Shown here: positions 31,601-44,251 of the stretch, piece by piece
Position numbering within the stretch: position 1 is the stretch's first letter
How the letters are laid out: each line of letters begins with the position of its first letter
Assembly: GCF_038502225.1 (NCBI RefSeq)
Contig: NC_091298.1
Location: 37,056,344-37,120,343 of the forward strand
Source: Cherax quadricarinatus
Lineage: Eukaryota > Arthropoda > Malacostraca > Decapoda > Parastacidae
Direction: 5' to 3'
DNA length: 64,000 bases
Program-made: the position numbers and the translations under genes
The notes under the pieces: generated by a model
What the model was told of the DNA's origin: nothing
The model's database searches: none
The model's input: the letters and a program-made list of their open reading frames with translations, nothing else

Positions 31601-32604
31601 AGAGTTGCACATGTGTCTAATTTATCAACATGTCGGTTCTCTGAACCATTCATCTACAATGATGCTTCTTGCAGCAGCTCGGACAACTAGGTTCCGTAGC
31701 TTCACCTTTCTTCAGTTCATTAAAGCAGTCCTTCGTTGGGTAAGACCTGCTGCAGATGCCACATTCGTCTTTAAATTGACATCGGGCTGTGAGGTGGTTG
31801 TACCTCTGGCACCTGAAACATCTCAAAGGTCTGGGTTGTACGTCCTAACCTAGTATGTTACCCAGCAACCGAGATCCAATTGAGCTGCGAGAGGTCCTGT
31901 ATGCTGGATCACGACCTGCCTCGTAGGTACGTTGCCGTCTTTCTTGGCTCAGAGCCGTTCACTTTCAGGATGTTTTTGTTATCATGGCTTGCATCGGGAG
32001 GCATATCTAGTGGGTAGCACCTTTTGTTAACTGCTTTTTGAATTTTAGTTCTGTTAGGACAAATGGCGATTGGAGGTCGTTCACCTTCTGCAGTACTTCA
32101 TTAGGACTCTGTGTTTCGGTGATTGAGAATAAACACCCTTTCAGATTTAGGGACACTGATATCTTCAGGCCACATTTCTTCTCGAAGTGGAGAATATGGG
32201 ACGTTGTGTGTCCTTTGCTTATCAACCTGAATTTGTTACCTGCAGATAGCGTAGTTCTCCCGATCTGAGGCAAGTTTACAATTTGTCTCCTGCGGGGCTT
32301 CGGGGCTCCTGCTACCTGCCAACCTTCTCCATTCTATACATCGGTGGTTGGGATGAGCTTTTCTTCATCCATCCCTATCTCACTGGCCCGGCTGTCCCAT
32401 GAGCCCAGGGTATCCAGTGAGTGATCTCGCTGCTTCTTCGCCAGAACTGCGCAACATATTTCCAGTCTAATTCCTCGGGTGAGTCCCCGGAACATCGTGA
32501 CCTCTTCCTCTCGAAAGAAGCCATGTGGCTCCGTGTCACAAGATGATGCAAACAACCCTGATGAGTGCTGATTGTGTATGTAAGAAGGAACTTATGTACA
32601 GTTT

Positions 32605-32660
32605 AGGATATTTATTAAAGGAAACGTTTTGCCACGAGTGGCTTCTTCAGTCCTAATGAT
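32605..32660 (-). ncRNA. Decayed hammerhead-like motif
   Basis: The minus strand reads CTGAAGA (32,650-32,644; position 7 is variable in hammerheads, so this still fits), extra A, helix II GCCAC / GTGGC. G12 is changed to A (AAAAC in place of GAAAC), so it is probably inactive. It abuts the 3'-truncated end of LINE-A copy A5. Confidence 0.45.
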
Positions 32661-32689
32661 TCAACGCAGCTATTAATTTCCCTCTTATT

Positions 32690-34492
32690 CCTGCCTGTTC
32701 CTTCGGTTTTTCAACCAGTCTCTTGTGTGGTACTGTGTCGAAAGCCTTCATACTGTCCAAGAAGACACGATCTACCCATTTTCTCTCCCATGTCTTACTT
32801 CATTGACCTTGTCAGAGAACTCCTATAGGTTTATGATGCAGGATTTCCCTTCCCAGAAACCGTGCTAGTTGTCATGTATGAGTCCATTCCTTTCTATGTG
32901 CTCCACCATTCTTCTCCTGATAATCTTCTTCATAACTTTATATACTATACATGCCAGCGACACAGGTCTGTAATTTATTGCAGCTTGTCTGTCTCCTCTC
33001 TTAAAAATCAGGATTACATTTGCTGTCTTCCACACCTCAGACAGTCGCCCGTTTTCGATAGATTTATTTGTTACTGGCACACACAGTCTCTCTCTCAGGA
33101 CCCCAGGAGAGATCTAGTTTCCCCAGAAGTTTCTTTACCTCCTCCTCGGTTGTTTTGCAGAATGTCTAGCACTTGCTGGTGCACCCTACCACCTCTATAT
33201 GCTGGAAGCTTCTGTCTCCACTGTGGATACATCCATGAATCGCGAGCTGAACTAATCACATACTTCCTGGTCATTCCCTGCGAGTTACCCTCCTTCCTTA
33301 ATCAGAATCATTACTTGGTCCTTGATTGTTGCTTTCCTCCTGATGCGGCTGTATAACAACTTTGGGTCAGATATGGCTTTTGATGCTATGTCATTTTCGT
33401 ATTGATGCTGGGTTTCTCTCCTTTTCCATGCATATTCATTTCTGGCATTTCAACTCAACTCCCTGTTTTCCTGCATCCTTTGCCTTCTATACATATTTCA
33501 TACTCTAGCACACTTGGCTTTGGCCTCTCCACACCTCCTGGTAAACCATGGGCTCACTCTGGTGTTACCTTTGTTTCTGTTGCCCCTTGATACGAACTTC
33601 TCCACTGCATCCCTGCACTTTGTGGTCACGTGTTCCATCATATCATTTACTGTCTTCCCCTCTAGCTCTCTTACCCAGTGCCCCTCATAGAGAAATTGCC
33701 TCATACCTGTGTAGCCCCTTTTGTTTTTAGTTTGGCTTCTCCCATCCTTTTAATGCTGCTTCACTCTCCATTGTTAACTACTATGTATCCGAAACTTAGG
33801 ACTGTGTGATTGCTAGCTCTGAGGGAGCTTTAACGTGATATCCTCAATGTATCAACTGTTCAAGGTGAATACGAGGTCCAGCCTTGCTGGTTCATCCCCT
33901 CCTCTCTCTCTAGTTGCGTCCCTAACATGTTGGTACATGAGGATTTCCAGCATTGCATCCAACATCTTAGTCCTCCACATCTTTGATCTCCCATGTGGCT
34001 CCAGGTTATTCCCAGTCAATCTCCTTGTATTTAAAATCCCCCATGATGAGTGACTTTGTCCAGGCCAAGTGGGCCCTTCTGGCCACCTCGGATAGTTTGA
34101 CCACTATCGCTCTGTTCATCTCATTAAACTCTTGTCTTGGTCTCCAGCTGTTCGGTGGCGAGTTGTACACCACTGTTATCATCACTTTTAGACTCCTCAG
34201 TCTGAAGCATTCCTACTACATAATCATTCACTGTACATCTGCCTAGTCCTCTCATATGATCAAAACTCCATTGGTTTTTGATGAGCAGTGCAACCCCTCC
34301 CACTCCGTTCCCTCTGTCTTTCTTCAGTATCTGATATCTAGATGGGAAGATTGCATCTGTTATCACCTCTGTGATCTTTGTGCCCGTGAGTGCTATGGTG
34401 TCTGTGGATGCCTCACTGATTCTTTCCTGCCACTCCTCACTATTTGTTATTCCATCTGTGTTTGTATACCATACTGTCGGCTTCCTTTCCAG

Positions 34493-34494
<2 letters not shown>
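32690..34494 (-). mobile_element. LINE-A copy A5, truncated at both ends
   Basis: Starts abruptly in the RT just after FDTVPHKRL and reaches back to the linker before the endonuclease at 34,494, where it meets (GT)n. Fragments: RT fingers 32,865-33,080, basic linker 33,498-33,704, endonuclease start 34,124-34,366. The 3' third is lost next to the decayed hammerhead. Strongly diverged. Confidence 0.75.

Positions 34495-34585
<91 letters not shown>
34495..34585. repeat. (GT)n between LINE-A copies A5 and A6
   Basis: About 45 GT units: tail of A6 and 5' junction of A5. Confidence 0.9.
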
Positions 34586-34589
<4 letters not shown>

Positions 34590-37480
34590 CACCTATTTGT
34601 GCTGCAGGGGGCCAAGTCACAGTTCCTGGCTTAGCTAGTTTCTACTAGGTCACTCTCTCTTCCTACTCTAAGAGCCTTATTGCACCTATTCTTAAAGGAA
34701 TGTTTAAATCCTGCCTCTGTTATTTCAATTTCCAGATTGTGACAACTCTGAGGCCGAAGAAATACTTTCTAACATCCCTATGATTCATCCGAGTTTTCAA
34801 ATTCCAGTTGGTCATATATTTCATCACTGAAACATTCTGTGCCTGTACGCTTTGTGATTTCCTATCGGTATTGTATAGGTGGTTATTATGTCTTCCCTAA
34901 CCCTCCTGTCCTCCAGTTTCATCAGGTTGAGTTCCCTAATCTCTCCTTGTAGGACATACCCCTCAGCTCCGGCACTAATCTTGTTGCAAACTTATTCACT
35001 TTCTTTAATCTCATGACGTGTTTGACCAGGTGTGGGTTCCATAATGGTGCTGCATACTCCAATATGGGCCTGACGTACTTGGCGTACAGTGTCGTGAATG
35101 ACCCCCTACTTAGATGTAGTAATGTTATTTTCTACTTTGGAAGGTGCCCAAATCCTGCAGTAGTTATTTGGTTGATGCTTGCCTTAGGGGATGTACTTGG
35201 TATATACTCACCCCAGGATCCTTTTTCTTGAGTGCTGTTTACAGCCATTGACCCCCGAGCCTATACTCAGTCTGCGATTTTTTATCTTTCCCCAAACTTC
35301 ATGACTTTGCACTTGGTGGGGTTGAACTCTATTTGTCGGAATAGGCTTGAATGCTGTCCAAATCCCGATGGAGTCTTCCTTGATCCTTGTCCACTTGCAT
35401 TCTCTTCATTAGTTTCACGTAGTCTGTGAACAAGGACACCCTTTGAGTATAACCCTTCCGTCACGTCATTCACATATTCAAGAAAGAGCACCAGCCCTAG
35501 GACTAACCCTTGTGGAGCCTCACTCGACACATGTGCCCACTTCAACCCCTCGTCACGAACCATCATTCGTTGTTTCCCTACTGTAAGGTATTCCATGATC
35601 TATTGCGGTGCTTTTCCTTCCTGTTCTTCTAGCTTTTGTACCAATCTTTTGAATGGTACTGTATCGAAAGTCTTTTCATAGCCCAGGAAAATGTAATCTC
35701 CCTATCTTTCTCTCTCTCCTAGATTTATGATTCGGGATTTTCCATCCAGCATCCATGCATCAGTGATACTGGTCTGTAGTTGAATTTATACTTCCTCGAT
35801 GTCTCCCTACTTAAAATTGGAACTATATTTGCTGTATTTTGGTGGTTGCCCTCTTTCCATAGATTTGTTGAAGATTATTGTTAGCAGCACAAACACACTG
35901 CTTCTGCTCCCTCTTGAAGGACGCATGAGATGTTTTCTTAGCCCACCGCCGTCGGGGTATCTATTTCACATAGCAGTGTCTTTTCCTCCTCCTCCTCGGC
36001 TGATGTACTCTACCGCCTCGGTTTGCTGGAACCCCTTCTGTTTTCCTTGAGAATTTCTCATTAAATCTTGTTCTGAACTTTTCACCTACACATTCTTCCT
36101 GATTCTTTGTGTGCTCTCGTCCTTCCTTCCTCAGCCAGATTACCTATTTTATTTTTTGACTGATTTTTTCTCCTGATGTGGCTGTATAACAACTTAAGGT
36201 CATACCTAGCTTTCGGTGCTATGTCGTTCTCATACTGCCACTTTTCCTCTCTCCTTATCCCTGCATATTCTTTACAAGTTTTTCTGCTCAACTCCATCTT
36301 TTCCTGAGTCCTTTCTCTTCTATACTTTTTTCATTGCTCTCTACATCTCTAGATAAACTATGGGCTCATTCTTGTCTTATGTTTACTTTTTGCCCCGGAG
36401 TACTAACTTTTCCTCTATCTCCCTTCACTTTTTGTTCATGTGTTCCATCATTTAGTTTATTGTCTTTTCCTGTAATTCGCTCCCTCATTTGCACCTTATA
36501 CAGGAATTGCCGAAAGCCTGTGTAGTCTCCTCTTTTGAAGTTGGCCTTTACCCCTCCTTCCGGTACTGCTTCGCTCTCTTCTATTAATTCTACAAAAGAC
36601 CCACTGGCACACTAGTGCCAATGGGTCTTTTGCATGTAATATACCCTATGTTGGAGCCACTCAAGATGAATACGATGTCCAGGTTTGCTGGTTCATCGTC
36701 TCCTCTCTCTCTGGTTGTGTCCCTAATATGTTGGCATATGAAGTTTTCTAGTACTGCCTCCAGCATCACAGCCTTCCATGTCTCTGGTCTCCAATGAGGT
36801 TCCAGGTTTTCCTACTCAATCTCCACCTGGTTAAAATCCCCTTGTAGGCCCTAATGGCCACCTCAGCTAGTGTTCCCATCAATTCTCTGTTGCTCACATC
36901 ATACTCTTGTCTTGGTCCCTTGCTATTCAATGACAAGTTGTACATCACTGCTATCACCACCTTCGGACCCTTGGTCTGAAATGCTCACACTGCAGGGTCA
37001 TCTGCTTCCCTTCTGTCCATTCTTCCCATCTCAAACCTCCATTGTTTCTTGATGAGCAGTGCAACTCCTTCTTCCCCTCTGATCCCTCTATCTTTCCTCT
37101 ATATCTGATGGTTGATCTTGAAGATCATTTCTGTTATCCTCACCATGAGTGCTATGATATGTGTGTTGGTGTATCATACCTTCAGCTTCTTTTCCAATAC
37201 TGTATTTTGGGAGGTGTTAGTGGTTGGTGTGGGTTGAGGGTCTGGAAGGCAGGAGTGGGATTTTTATAAGGATTTTTATGATGGTGGTATTTATACTCAG
37301 GGAGGAAGTAGGGACTGAGGCTGTGAACTCTGGCTTGTTTTGAATTATGTTTGGTGTCAATGCAGCATGAATTGTCTCTTATTCCTGCCATTGGCGTTTT
37401 TGTACCCACTCTCAGTTGCTTTCCTGTTCTGTCACGGTTGAGGTACATCCAGTGGTATTTTCGTGAGCCATTTAACTGTG
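34586..37480 (-). mobile_element. LINE-A copy A6, diverged
   Basis: 3' end at 34,586 (single 14-mer). Remnants of RT (35,282-35,596), linker (36,082-36,297), endonuclease (36,766-36,960) and the ORF1/ORF2 boundary (VYLNRDRTG, near 37,430). The 5' end enters (GT)n at about 37,480. Confidence 0.75.
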
Positions 37481-37497
37481 TGAGTATGTGTGTGTGT

Positions 37498-37540
<43 letters not shown>
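37481..37540. repeat. (GT)n between A6 and A7
   Basis: Interrupted GT run. Here the A7 side lacks its normal 3' end, so part of A7 was lost. Confidence 0.8.
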
Positions 37541-39592
37541 TGTCTCCCGTCTTCCAGTGTCGTCAGGCCAATTTTCCTTAACCTCTCCTCCAGGACTAGT
37601 CTTGTTGCAAACCATTGCACATTCTCTAGATTCCTTACATGCGCTTGGCTAGGTTAGGGTTCCAAACTGGCACTGCATACTCCAATATGGGCCTAACATA
37701 CACAGTGTACAGGATCCTGAATGACTCCTTATTAAGTTTGCCCGGCGCCCATAAGCTGTGGAAGTTATTTGGTTGATGTGCACCTCAGGGATGAATCCCG
37801 GGTTATACTCACCCCAAGATCCTCTTTCTTGAGTGAGGTTTCCAGGCTCTGGCTCCCTAGGTTGTACTCCGTCTGTGGTCTTCCTTACCCTTCTCCAGTC
37901 TTCATGACTTTGCACTTGGTGGGGTTGAACTCCAGGAGCCACTTGCTGGACCAGCCCTAAAGCCTGTCCAGATCCATTTGTAGTTTTGCCTGGTCTTCGT
38001 TCGATTGAATTTTTCTCATCAACTTCACATCATCTGCAAACAGGGACACTTCAGAGTCTATTGTTGCCGTCATGTTGTTCAAAAATACCAGAAACAGTAC
38101 CAGTCCTAGTACTGACCCCTGTGGCACACTGCTCGTTACAGGGGCCCACTCTGACACCTCGCCATGTACCATGACTCACTGCTGTCTTCCTGACAGGTGT
38201 TCCCTGATCCACTGTAGTCCCTTCCCTGTTATTGCTGCCTGATCCTCCAGCTTTTGCACTGATGTCAGATGCCTTCTTGCAGTCCAAGAAAATGCAATCT
38301 ACCCACACATCTCTCTCTCTTGTCTTACAGCCGTCACCCTGTCATAGAACACCAGTAGGTTCATGATGCAGGATTTCCCGTCCCTGAAACCGTGCTGGCT
38401 CTCGTTGATAAGCTCATTCCTTTCTAGGTGTTCCACCACTCTTCTCCTGATAATCTTCTCCATGACCTTGCATACTATACACGTCAGTGACACTGGTCTA
38501 TAGTTTAATGCTTCGCGTCTGCCTCCTTTTTTAAAGATTTGGCTTCTCTCTCCACTTGTAACTCTATTATGTACTTGATGCTCAGAACCACATAATCGCT
38601 GGCTCCAGAGGGTCTTTGACATGTGATGTCCTCAGTATCTGAACTGCTTAATGTGAATACTAGGTCCAGTCTCGCTGGTTCACATGTTGTTACATTAGGT
38701 TTTCCTGTACCACCTCCATCATCTTAGACCTTCACGTTTCTTGGCCCCCGTGTGGTTCCAAGTTCTTATAATCGATTTTCTTGTGGCTGAAGTTACCCAT
38801 GATCAGTAGCTTTGCCCTGCTCGCATGAGCATTTCTGGCCACTTCGGCCAGTGTATCAACCATCGCTCTATTACTCTCATCATACTCTTGCCTTGGCCTT
38901 CTGCTGTTCTGTGGTGGGTTATACATAACTGCAATTACCACCCTGGGACCCCCAGACCGAAACATTCCTGTCTCATTTCTCTCCAGCTCCTCAAAATCCC
39001 ATCGGGTTTTGGATCAGCAGTGCCGCTGCTTCACCCTTTCTGTTTCCTCTGTCTTTCCTCACGATCAGATAGCCTATTGGAAACATGGCATTTGTTATCA
39101 CCCCTGTGAGATTGGTTTCTGTGAGGGCTAGGATGTCTGGCGACGTCTATTTGACTCTTTCGTGCCACTCCTCCCACTTATTCGTTATTCCATCAGTCTT
39201 TGTGTATCATACCTTCAGTTTCCTCTCCAACACTGTGTTTTGGGGGGTCTGTGAGAGTGGGGGACCGTACAGTGAGCTGCAGCATTCTACAGTGTTGTGT
39301 GTGGTAGGAGCCGTAAGCCGTGTTGTGATAGCGTGTTTGGTTTTGGGGTTCTGGGGATGGTTCTGTGTGTCCCCGCACTTGTTGCTCTGCCCTGCTCTGG
39401 TTGTCCTCTATTGATTCTGTCCTTGTCTCTTGTCCTAGCTATTTCCGCTTTTGCATCCTCTTCCTCAGCTGCTGTCATTTTGTTTTTGTTCGGTCTCAGT
39501 CTATGTACACCCTCTTGTATGATGACGATTCCTTCAACTTTGATTTCTCTTGCAGGATCCTGTTTCACACTGTTTCTGTCCTGAAGATCAGC
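37541..39592 (-). mobile_element. LINE-A copy A7, 3'-truncated and with an endonuclease deletion
   Basis: Begins at 37,541 inside the RT C-terminal region, about 350 bp short of a normal 3' end. Near 38,540 RT codons (IFKKGGRREALNYRP) join endonuclease codons (VELQVE equivalent) directly, so about 1 kb is deleted. It continues through the endonuclease start to the ORF1 C-terminal region and ends in (GT)n at 39,592. Confidence 0.75.

Positions 39593-39620
<28 letters not shown>
39593..39620. repeat. (GT)n between A7 and A8
   Basis: Short GT run: tail of A8 and 5' junction of A7. Confidence 0.85.
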
Positions 39621-39624
<4 letters not shown>

Positions 39625-41168
39625 AACCTGCTTGTGGTTGCCAGAGTCGAGTCACAGCTCCTGGCCCCGCCTCTTCGCTGGCCGCTACTAGGTCACTCTT
39701 CCTACTCCACGAGCTTTATCTTACCTATTCTTAAAGCCATGCATGGATACTGCCTCCACCACATCACTTCCCAGACTATTCCACCTCCTGTAACTGAAGA
39801 AATACTTCCTAACATCTTTGTAATTCATATGAGTCTTCAACTTCCAACTGTGACCCCTTGTTGCTGTGCCCCATCTCTGGAACATCTTATATCTGTCCAT
39901 CATGTCGATTCCTCTCAGTATTTTGAATGTTGTTATCATATCTCCCCTATCTCTCCTGTCCTAAAGTGTCGTCAGGTCGATCTCTTTTAACCTCTCCTCA
40001 TAGGAGGTACCCCCATAGCACTGGGACCATTCTAGTTGCAAACCTTTGTACATTCTCTAGTTTCATTAGGTTGGCTAGGTGTGGGTTCCAAACTGGTGCT
40101 GTATATTCCAAATGGGCCTAACGTACACAGTGTACAGGGTCATGAACAATTCCTTATTAGGATATTGGAATGCTGTTCTTAGGTTTGCTAGGCGCTCGTA
40201 TGCTGCAGCAGTTATTTGGTTGATGTTCGCCTCAAGAGATGTGCTCGGTGTTATACTCACATCCTTTTCCTTGACTGAGGTTTGTAATCTCTGGCCCCTT
40301 AGACTGTACTCCATCTTGGGTTTTCTTTGTCCTTCCCCAATCTTCATGACTTTGTACTTGGTGGGGTTGAACTCCAGGAGCCAATTGCTTGACCAGACCT
40401 GCAGCCTGTCCAGATCCCATTTGCAGTTCTGCCAGGTCCCGATTGAATTCGACTCATCAACTTTACATCAACTGCAAACAGGGACACTTCGGAGTCTATT
40501 CCTTCCGTCATGTCGTTCACAAATACCAGAAACAGCACTGGTCCTAGAAATGACCCCAGTGAAACCCCACTCATCACAGGCGCAAACTCTGGCGCCTCGC
40601 CACTTACGATGACTCGCTGTTGTCTTCCTGATAGGTATTCCCTGATCCATTACAGTGCCTTCCCTGTTAACTCTGACTGGCCCTCCAGCTTTTGCACTAC
40701 TCTATTGTGTGGAACTGTGTCAAACGCCTTCTTACAGTCCAAGAAAATTTAATCTACTCATCCCTCTCTCTCTCTCCTCTCTTACTACTGTCACCCTGTC
40801 ATAGAACTCCAATAGGTTTGTGATATAGGATTTCCCGTCCCTGAAACCGTGCTGGCTGTCTTTGATAAGATCATTTCTATGTGCTCCACCTGTCTTCTCC
40901 TGATGATCTTCTCCATGACTTTACATACTAAACAAGTTAGTGTCACTGATCTGTAGTTTAGTGCTTCGTGTCTGTCTCCTTTTTTATAAATTGGGACTAC
41001 CTTTGCTGTATTCCATGCCTCAAGTAGTCGCCCTGTTTCGACAGATGTGTTGAAGATTGTTGTTAGTGGTGCACATAGCACCTCTGCTCCCTCTCTCAGA
41101 ACCCATGGAGAGATGTTATCCGGCCCCATCGCATTTGACATATCTAGCTCGATTAGAAGCCTCTTCAC
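39621..41168 (-). mobile_element. LINE-A copy A8, 5'-truncated in the RT
   Basis: 3' end at 39,621 (single altered 14-mer). RT remnants at 39,721-39,939, 40,075-40,347, 40,344-40,577 and 40,791-41,168 (SNAMGPDNISPWVLREG). It ends at 41,168 against a short GT-rich spacer (41,169-41,208). Confidence 0.8.
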
Positions 41169-41208
41169 TGTGTGTGTTTGTGTGCATGTGGGGGAATGTT
41201 AGACAGTG

Positions 41209-44018
41209 TACTCACCTAATTGTACTCACCTAATTGTGGTTGCAGGGGTCGAGACTCAGCTCCTGGCCCCGCCTCTTCACTGATCGCTACTGGATCCTCT
41301 CTCTCTCTGCTTCCTGAGCTTTGTCATACCTCTTCTTAAAACTATGTATGGTTCCTGCCTCCACTACTTCACTTGCTAGGCTATTCCACTTGCTGACAAC
41401 TCTATGACTGAAGAAATACTTCCTAACGTCCCTGTGACTCGTCTGAGTCTTCAGCTTCCAGTTGTGACCCCTTGTCCCTGTGTCCCCTCTCTGGAACATC
41501 CTATCTCTGTCCACCTTGTCTATTCCCCGCAGTATCTTGTATGTCGTTATCATGTCTCCCCTGACCCTTCTGTCCTCCAGTGTCGTCAGTCCGATTTCCC
41601 TTAACCTTTCCTCGTACGACATTCCCTTGAGCTCTGGGACTAGCCTTGTACTTTCTCTAACTTCTTGACGTGCTTGACCAGGTGTGGGTTCCAGACTGGT
41701 GCTGCATACTCCAGTACGGGCCTAACATACACAGTGTACAGTGTCTTGAACGATTCCTTATTAAGGTATCGGAACGCTATTCTCAGGTTTGCCAGGCGCC
41801 CGTATGCTGCAGCGGTTATTTGGTTGATGTGTGCCTCCGGTGATGTGCTCGGTGTTATGGTCACCCCAAGGTCTTTCTCCCTGAGTGAGGTCTGTAGTCT
41901 TTGTCCACCTAGCCTATACTCTGTCTGCGGTCTTCTTTGCCCCTCCCCAATCTTCATGACTTTGCATTTGGCTGGATTGAATTCGAGAAGCCAGTTACTG
42001 GACCACATGTCCAGCCTCTCCAGGTCTCTTTGCAGTCCTGCCTCATCCTCGTCCGATTTAATTCTTCTCATCAACTTCACGTCATCTGCGAACAGGGACA
42101 CTTCAGAGTCTATTCCTTCCATCATGTCGTTCACATATATCAAAAATAGCACTGGTCCTAGAACTGACCCCTGTGGGACCCCGGCTCGTAACAGGCGCCC
42201 ACTGTGATACCTCTTCACGTACCATGACTCGTTGCTGCCTCCCTGTCAGGTATTCCCTTATCCACTGCAGTGCCCTTCCTTTTACGTGTGCCTGATTCTC
42301 CAGCTTCTGCACTAATCTCTTGTGGGGAACTGTGTCAAAGGCCTTCCTGCAGTCTAGGAAAACGCAATCTACCCAACCTTCTCTCTCGTGTCTTACTTCT
42401 GTTACCTTGTCATAAAACTCCAGGAGGTTTGTGATACAAGATTTGCCTTCCATGAACCCATGCTGGTTTTCATTTATAATCTTGTTCCTTTCCAGGTGTT
42501 CGACCACTCTCCTCCTGATAATCTTCTCCATGACTTTGCACACAATACATGTCAGAGACACAGGTCTGTAGTTTAGTGCCTCGTTTCTGTTTCCTTTCTT
42601 AAATATGGGGACTACATTAGCTGTCTTCCATTTCTCGGTAGTTGCCCAGTTTCAAGGGATGTGTTGAAGATTGTGGTTAGAGGCACACACAGCATCTCTG
42701 CTCCTTCTCTAAGGACCCATGGGGAGATGTTGTCCGGTCCCATCGCCTTTGAGGTGTCAAGGTCACTTAAGAGCTTCTTCACCTCCTCCTCAGTTGTTTG
42801 TATGTCATCCAACACTTGTTGGTATATTCCCTCTTGATGTTCCCTTCTGTGCTGTCTTCCCACAGCCCTTCCTGTCTCTACTGTAAAAACTTCCTTAAAT
42901 CTCCTGTTCAGCTCCTCACATACCTCCTGATCATTTCTTGTGAGTTCTCCACCTTCTGTCCTTAATCTGATCACCTGGTCTTTGACTTGTCTTCCTCCTG
43001 ATGTGGCTATACAACAGTTTCGGGTCAGTCTTGATTCTCGATGCTATGTCATTTTCATACTGTCGCTGGGCCTCCCTCCTTACCTGTGCATACTCATTCC
43101 TGGCTCTGCGACTGATCTCCCTATTTTCGTGTGTTCTCTGCCTTCTGTACTTTTTCCATTCTCTATTGCACTTTGTTTTTGCCTCCTTACACCGTCGGGT
43201 AAACCAGGGGCTTGTTCTGGTCTTCCCGTTGTTACTGTTGCCCTTGGGAATGAACCTTTCCACTGCCTCCTTGCATTTTGTTGCTACATATTCCATCATT
43301 TCATTTACTGGCTTTCCTGCCAGTTCTCTGTCCCACTGGACCTCCTGCAGGAAGTTCTTCAACCCTATGTAGTCCCCTCTTTTATAGTCAGGCTTTTCCC
43401 ATTCTACTCCTGTTATTCTCTCCACTTGCAGCTCTACTATGTATTCAAAGCACAGAACCACGTGGTCGCTAGCTCCTAGGGGACTCTCATACTTGATGTC
43501 CTCAATGTCTGAGCTGCCCAGGGTGAACACAAGGTCCAATCTTGCTGGTTCATCCTCCCCTCTCACTCTGGTAGTGTCCTTAACATATAGGTGCATGAGG
43601 TTTTCCAGCACCACGTCCAACATCCTGGCTCTCCATGTTTCGGGACCCCCATGTGGCTCCAGGTTTTCCCAGTCAATCTCCCTGTGGTTGAAATCCCCCA
43701 TAACCAGCAACTTTGCTCTGCTGGAGTGAGCTCTTCTTGCCACCTCAGCAAGTGTGTCCACCATTGCTCTGTTGCTCTCTTCATATTCCTCTCTTGGCCT
43801 CCTGCAGTTCTGTGGTGGATTATACATCACTGCAATGACCACTTTGTGTTCCCCAGACTGAAGTGTACCTGCTATGTAGTCTCTTTCTCCCGTCTCATCT
43901 ATTCCTTCCATTTTCTCGAATTTCCATCTGTTTTTTACGAGCAGAGCAACCCCACCTCCCCCCCTGCCCCTTCTATCTTTCCTCATGATCTGGTATCCTG
44001 GTGGGAAGATTGCATCTG

Positions 44019-44022
<4 letters not shown>
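41209..44022 (-). mobile_element. LINE-A copy A9, 5'-truncated in the endonuclease
   Basis: 3' end at 41,209 with two 14-mers. RT segments at 41,287-41,622, 41,640-42,218 (SLFADDVKLMRRI) and 42,103-42,561, then fingers at 42,612-42,974. A long open endonuclease-linker frame occupies 42,931-43,986. It stops at 44,022 against (GT)n. Among the better preserved copies, with only a handful of frameshifts. Confidence 0.85.
42931..43986 (-). pseudogene. LINE-A endonuclease and linker, open frame of 351 codons, copy A9
   Basis: Reads GGGVALLVKNRW, VVIAVMYNPPQNCRRP, LLVMGDFNHREIDWENLEPHG, EPARLDLVFTLGSSD and GASDHVVLCFEY, then TRTSPWFTRRC and the basic linker up to LLYSHIRRKT. The catalytic D/N of GDFN and the SDH triad are intact. 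The first strand with the E of ETKL is cut off by truncation, and a frameshift separates it from the RT. Confidence 0.8.
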
Positions 44023-44115
<93 letters not shown>

Positions 44116-44118
44116 ACA
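44023..44118. repeat. (GT)n between A9 and A10
   Basis: About 45 GT units ending in tatgtaca: tail of A10 and 5' junction of A9. Confidence 0.9.
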
Positions 44119-44251
44119 TACTCACCTAATAGTACTCACCTAATTGTGGTTGCAGGGGTCGAGACACAGCTCCTGGCCGCGCCTATTCACTGATTGCTAC
44201 TAGGTCCTCTCTCTCTCTGCTTCCTGAGCTTTGTCATACCTCGTCTTAAAG

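Larger units (their letters stand above)
31006..31671. mobile_element. Second palindromic retrozyme, with 13-bp target-site duplication
   Basis: The minus arm (from 31,019) and plus arm (to about 31,658) are inverted copies around a centre near 31,290-31,355. Hammerhead cores lie at 31,091-31,085 (minus) and 31,554-31,560 (plus). The 13-mer atgatgcttcttg stands at 31,006-31,018 and at 31,659-31,671. Removing the insertion and one duplicate restores the LINE-F zinc knuckle in frame, which confirms the boundaries. A TATA-like TATATAAG lies at 31,425-31,432. Confidence 0.85.
30660..32560 (-). pseudogene. LINE-F ORF1, gag-like with CCHC zinc knuckles, interrupted
   Basis: Minus strand, outside the retrozyme: CFRCQRYNHLTARC (C-x2-C-x4-H-x4-C, near 31,815) and CGICSRSYPTKDC. 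The third knuckle, C-x2-C-x3-H-x6-C, starts at CPSCCKKH before the insertion and finishes with HAWNLNC after it. The upstream part reads ISVSLNLKGCLFSITETQ and SPNEVLQKVNDL, an RRM-like region of Jockey gag proteins. Frameshifts lie near 32,010 and 31,850. It would bind element RNA (family knowledge). Confidence 0.65.
30239..32575 (-). mobile_element. LINE-F: Jockey-like LINE with gag-type ORF1, split by a retrozyme
   Basis: The minus strand carries a zinc-knuckle ORF1 remnant (about 32,560-30,660) followed by the beginning of an endonuclease ORF (about 30,400-30,250). The RT is missing. It is interrupted at 31,019-31,658 by a palindromic retrozyme. Confidence 0.65.
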
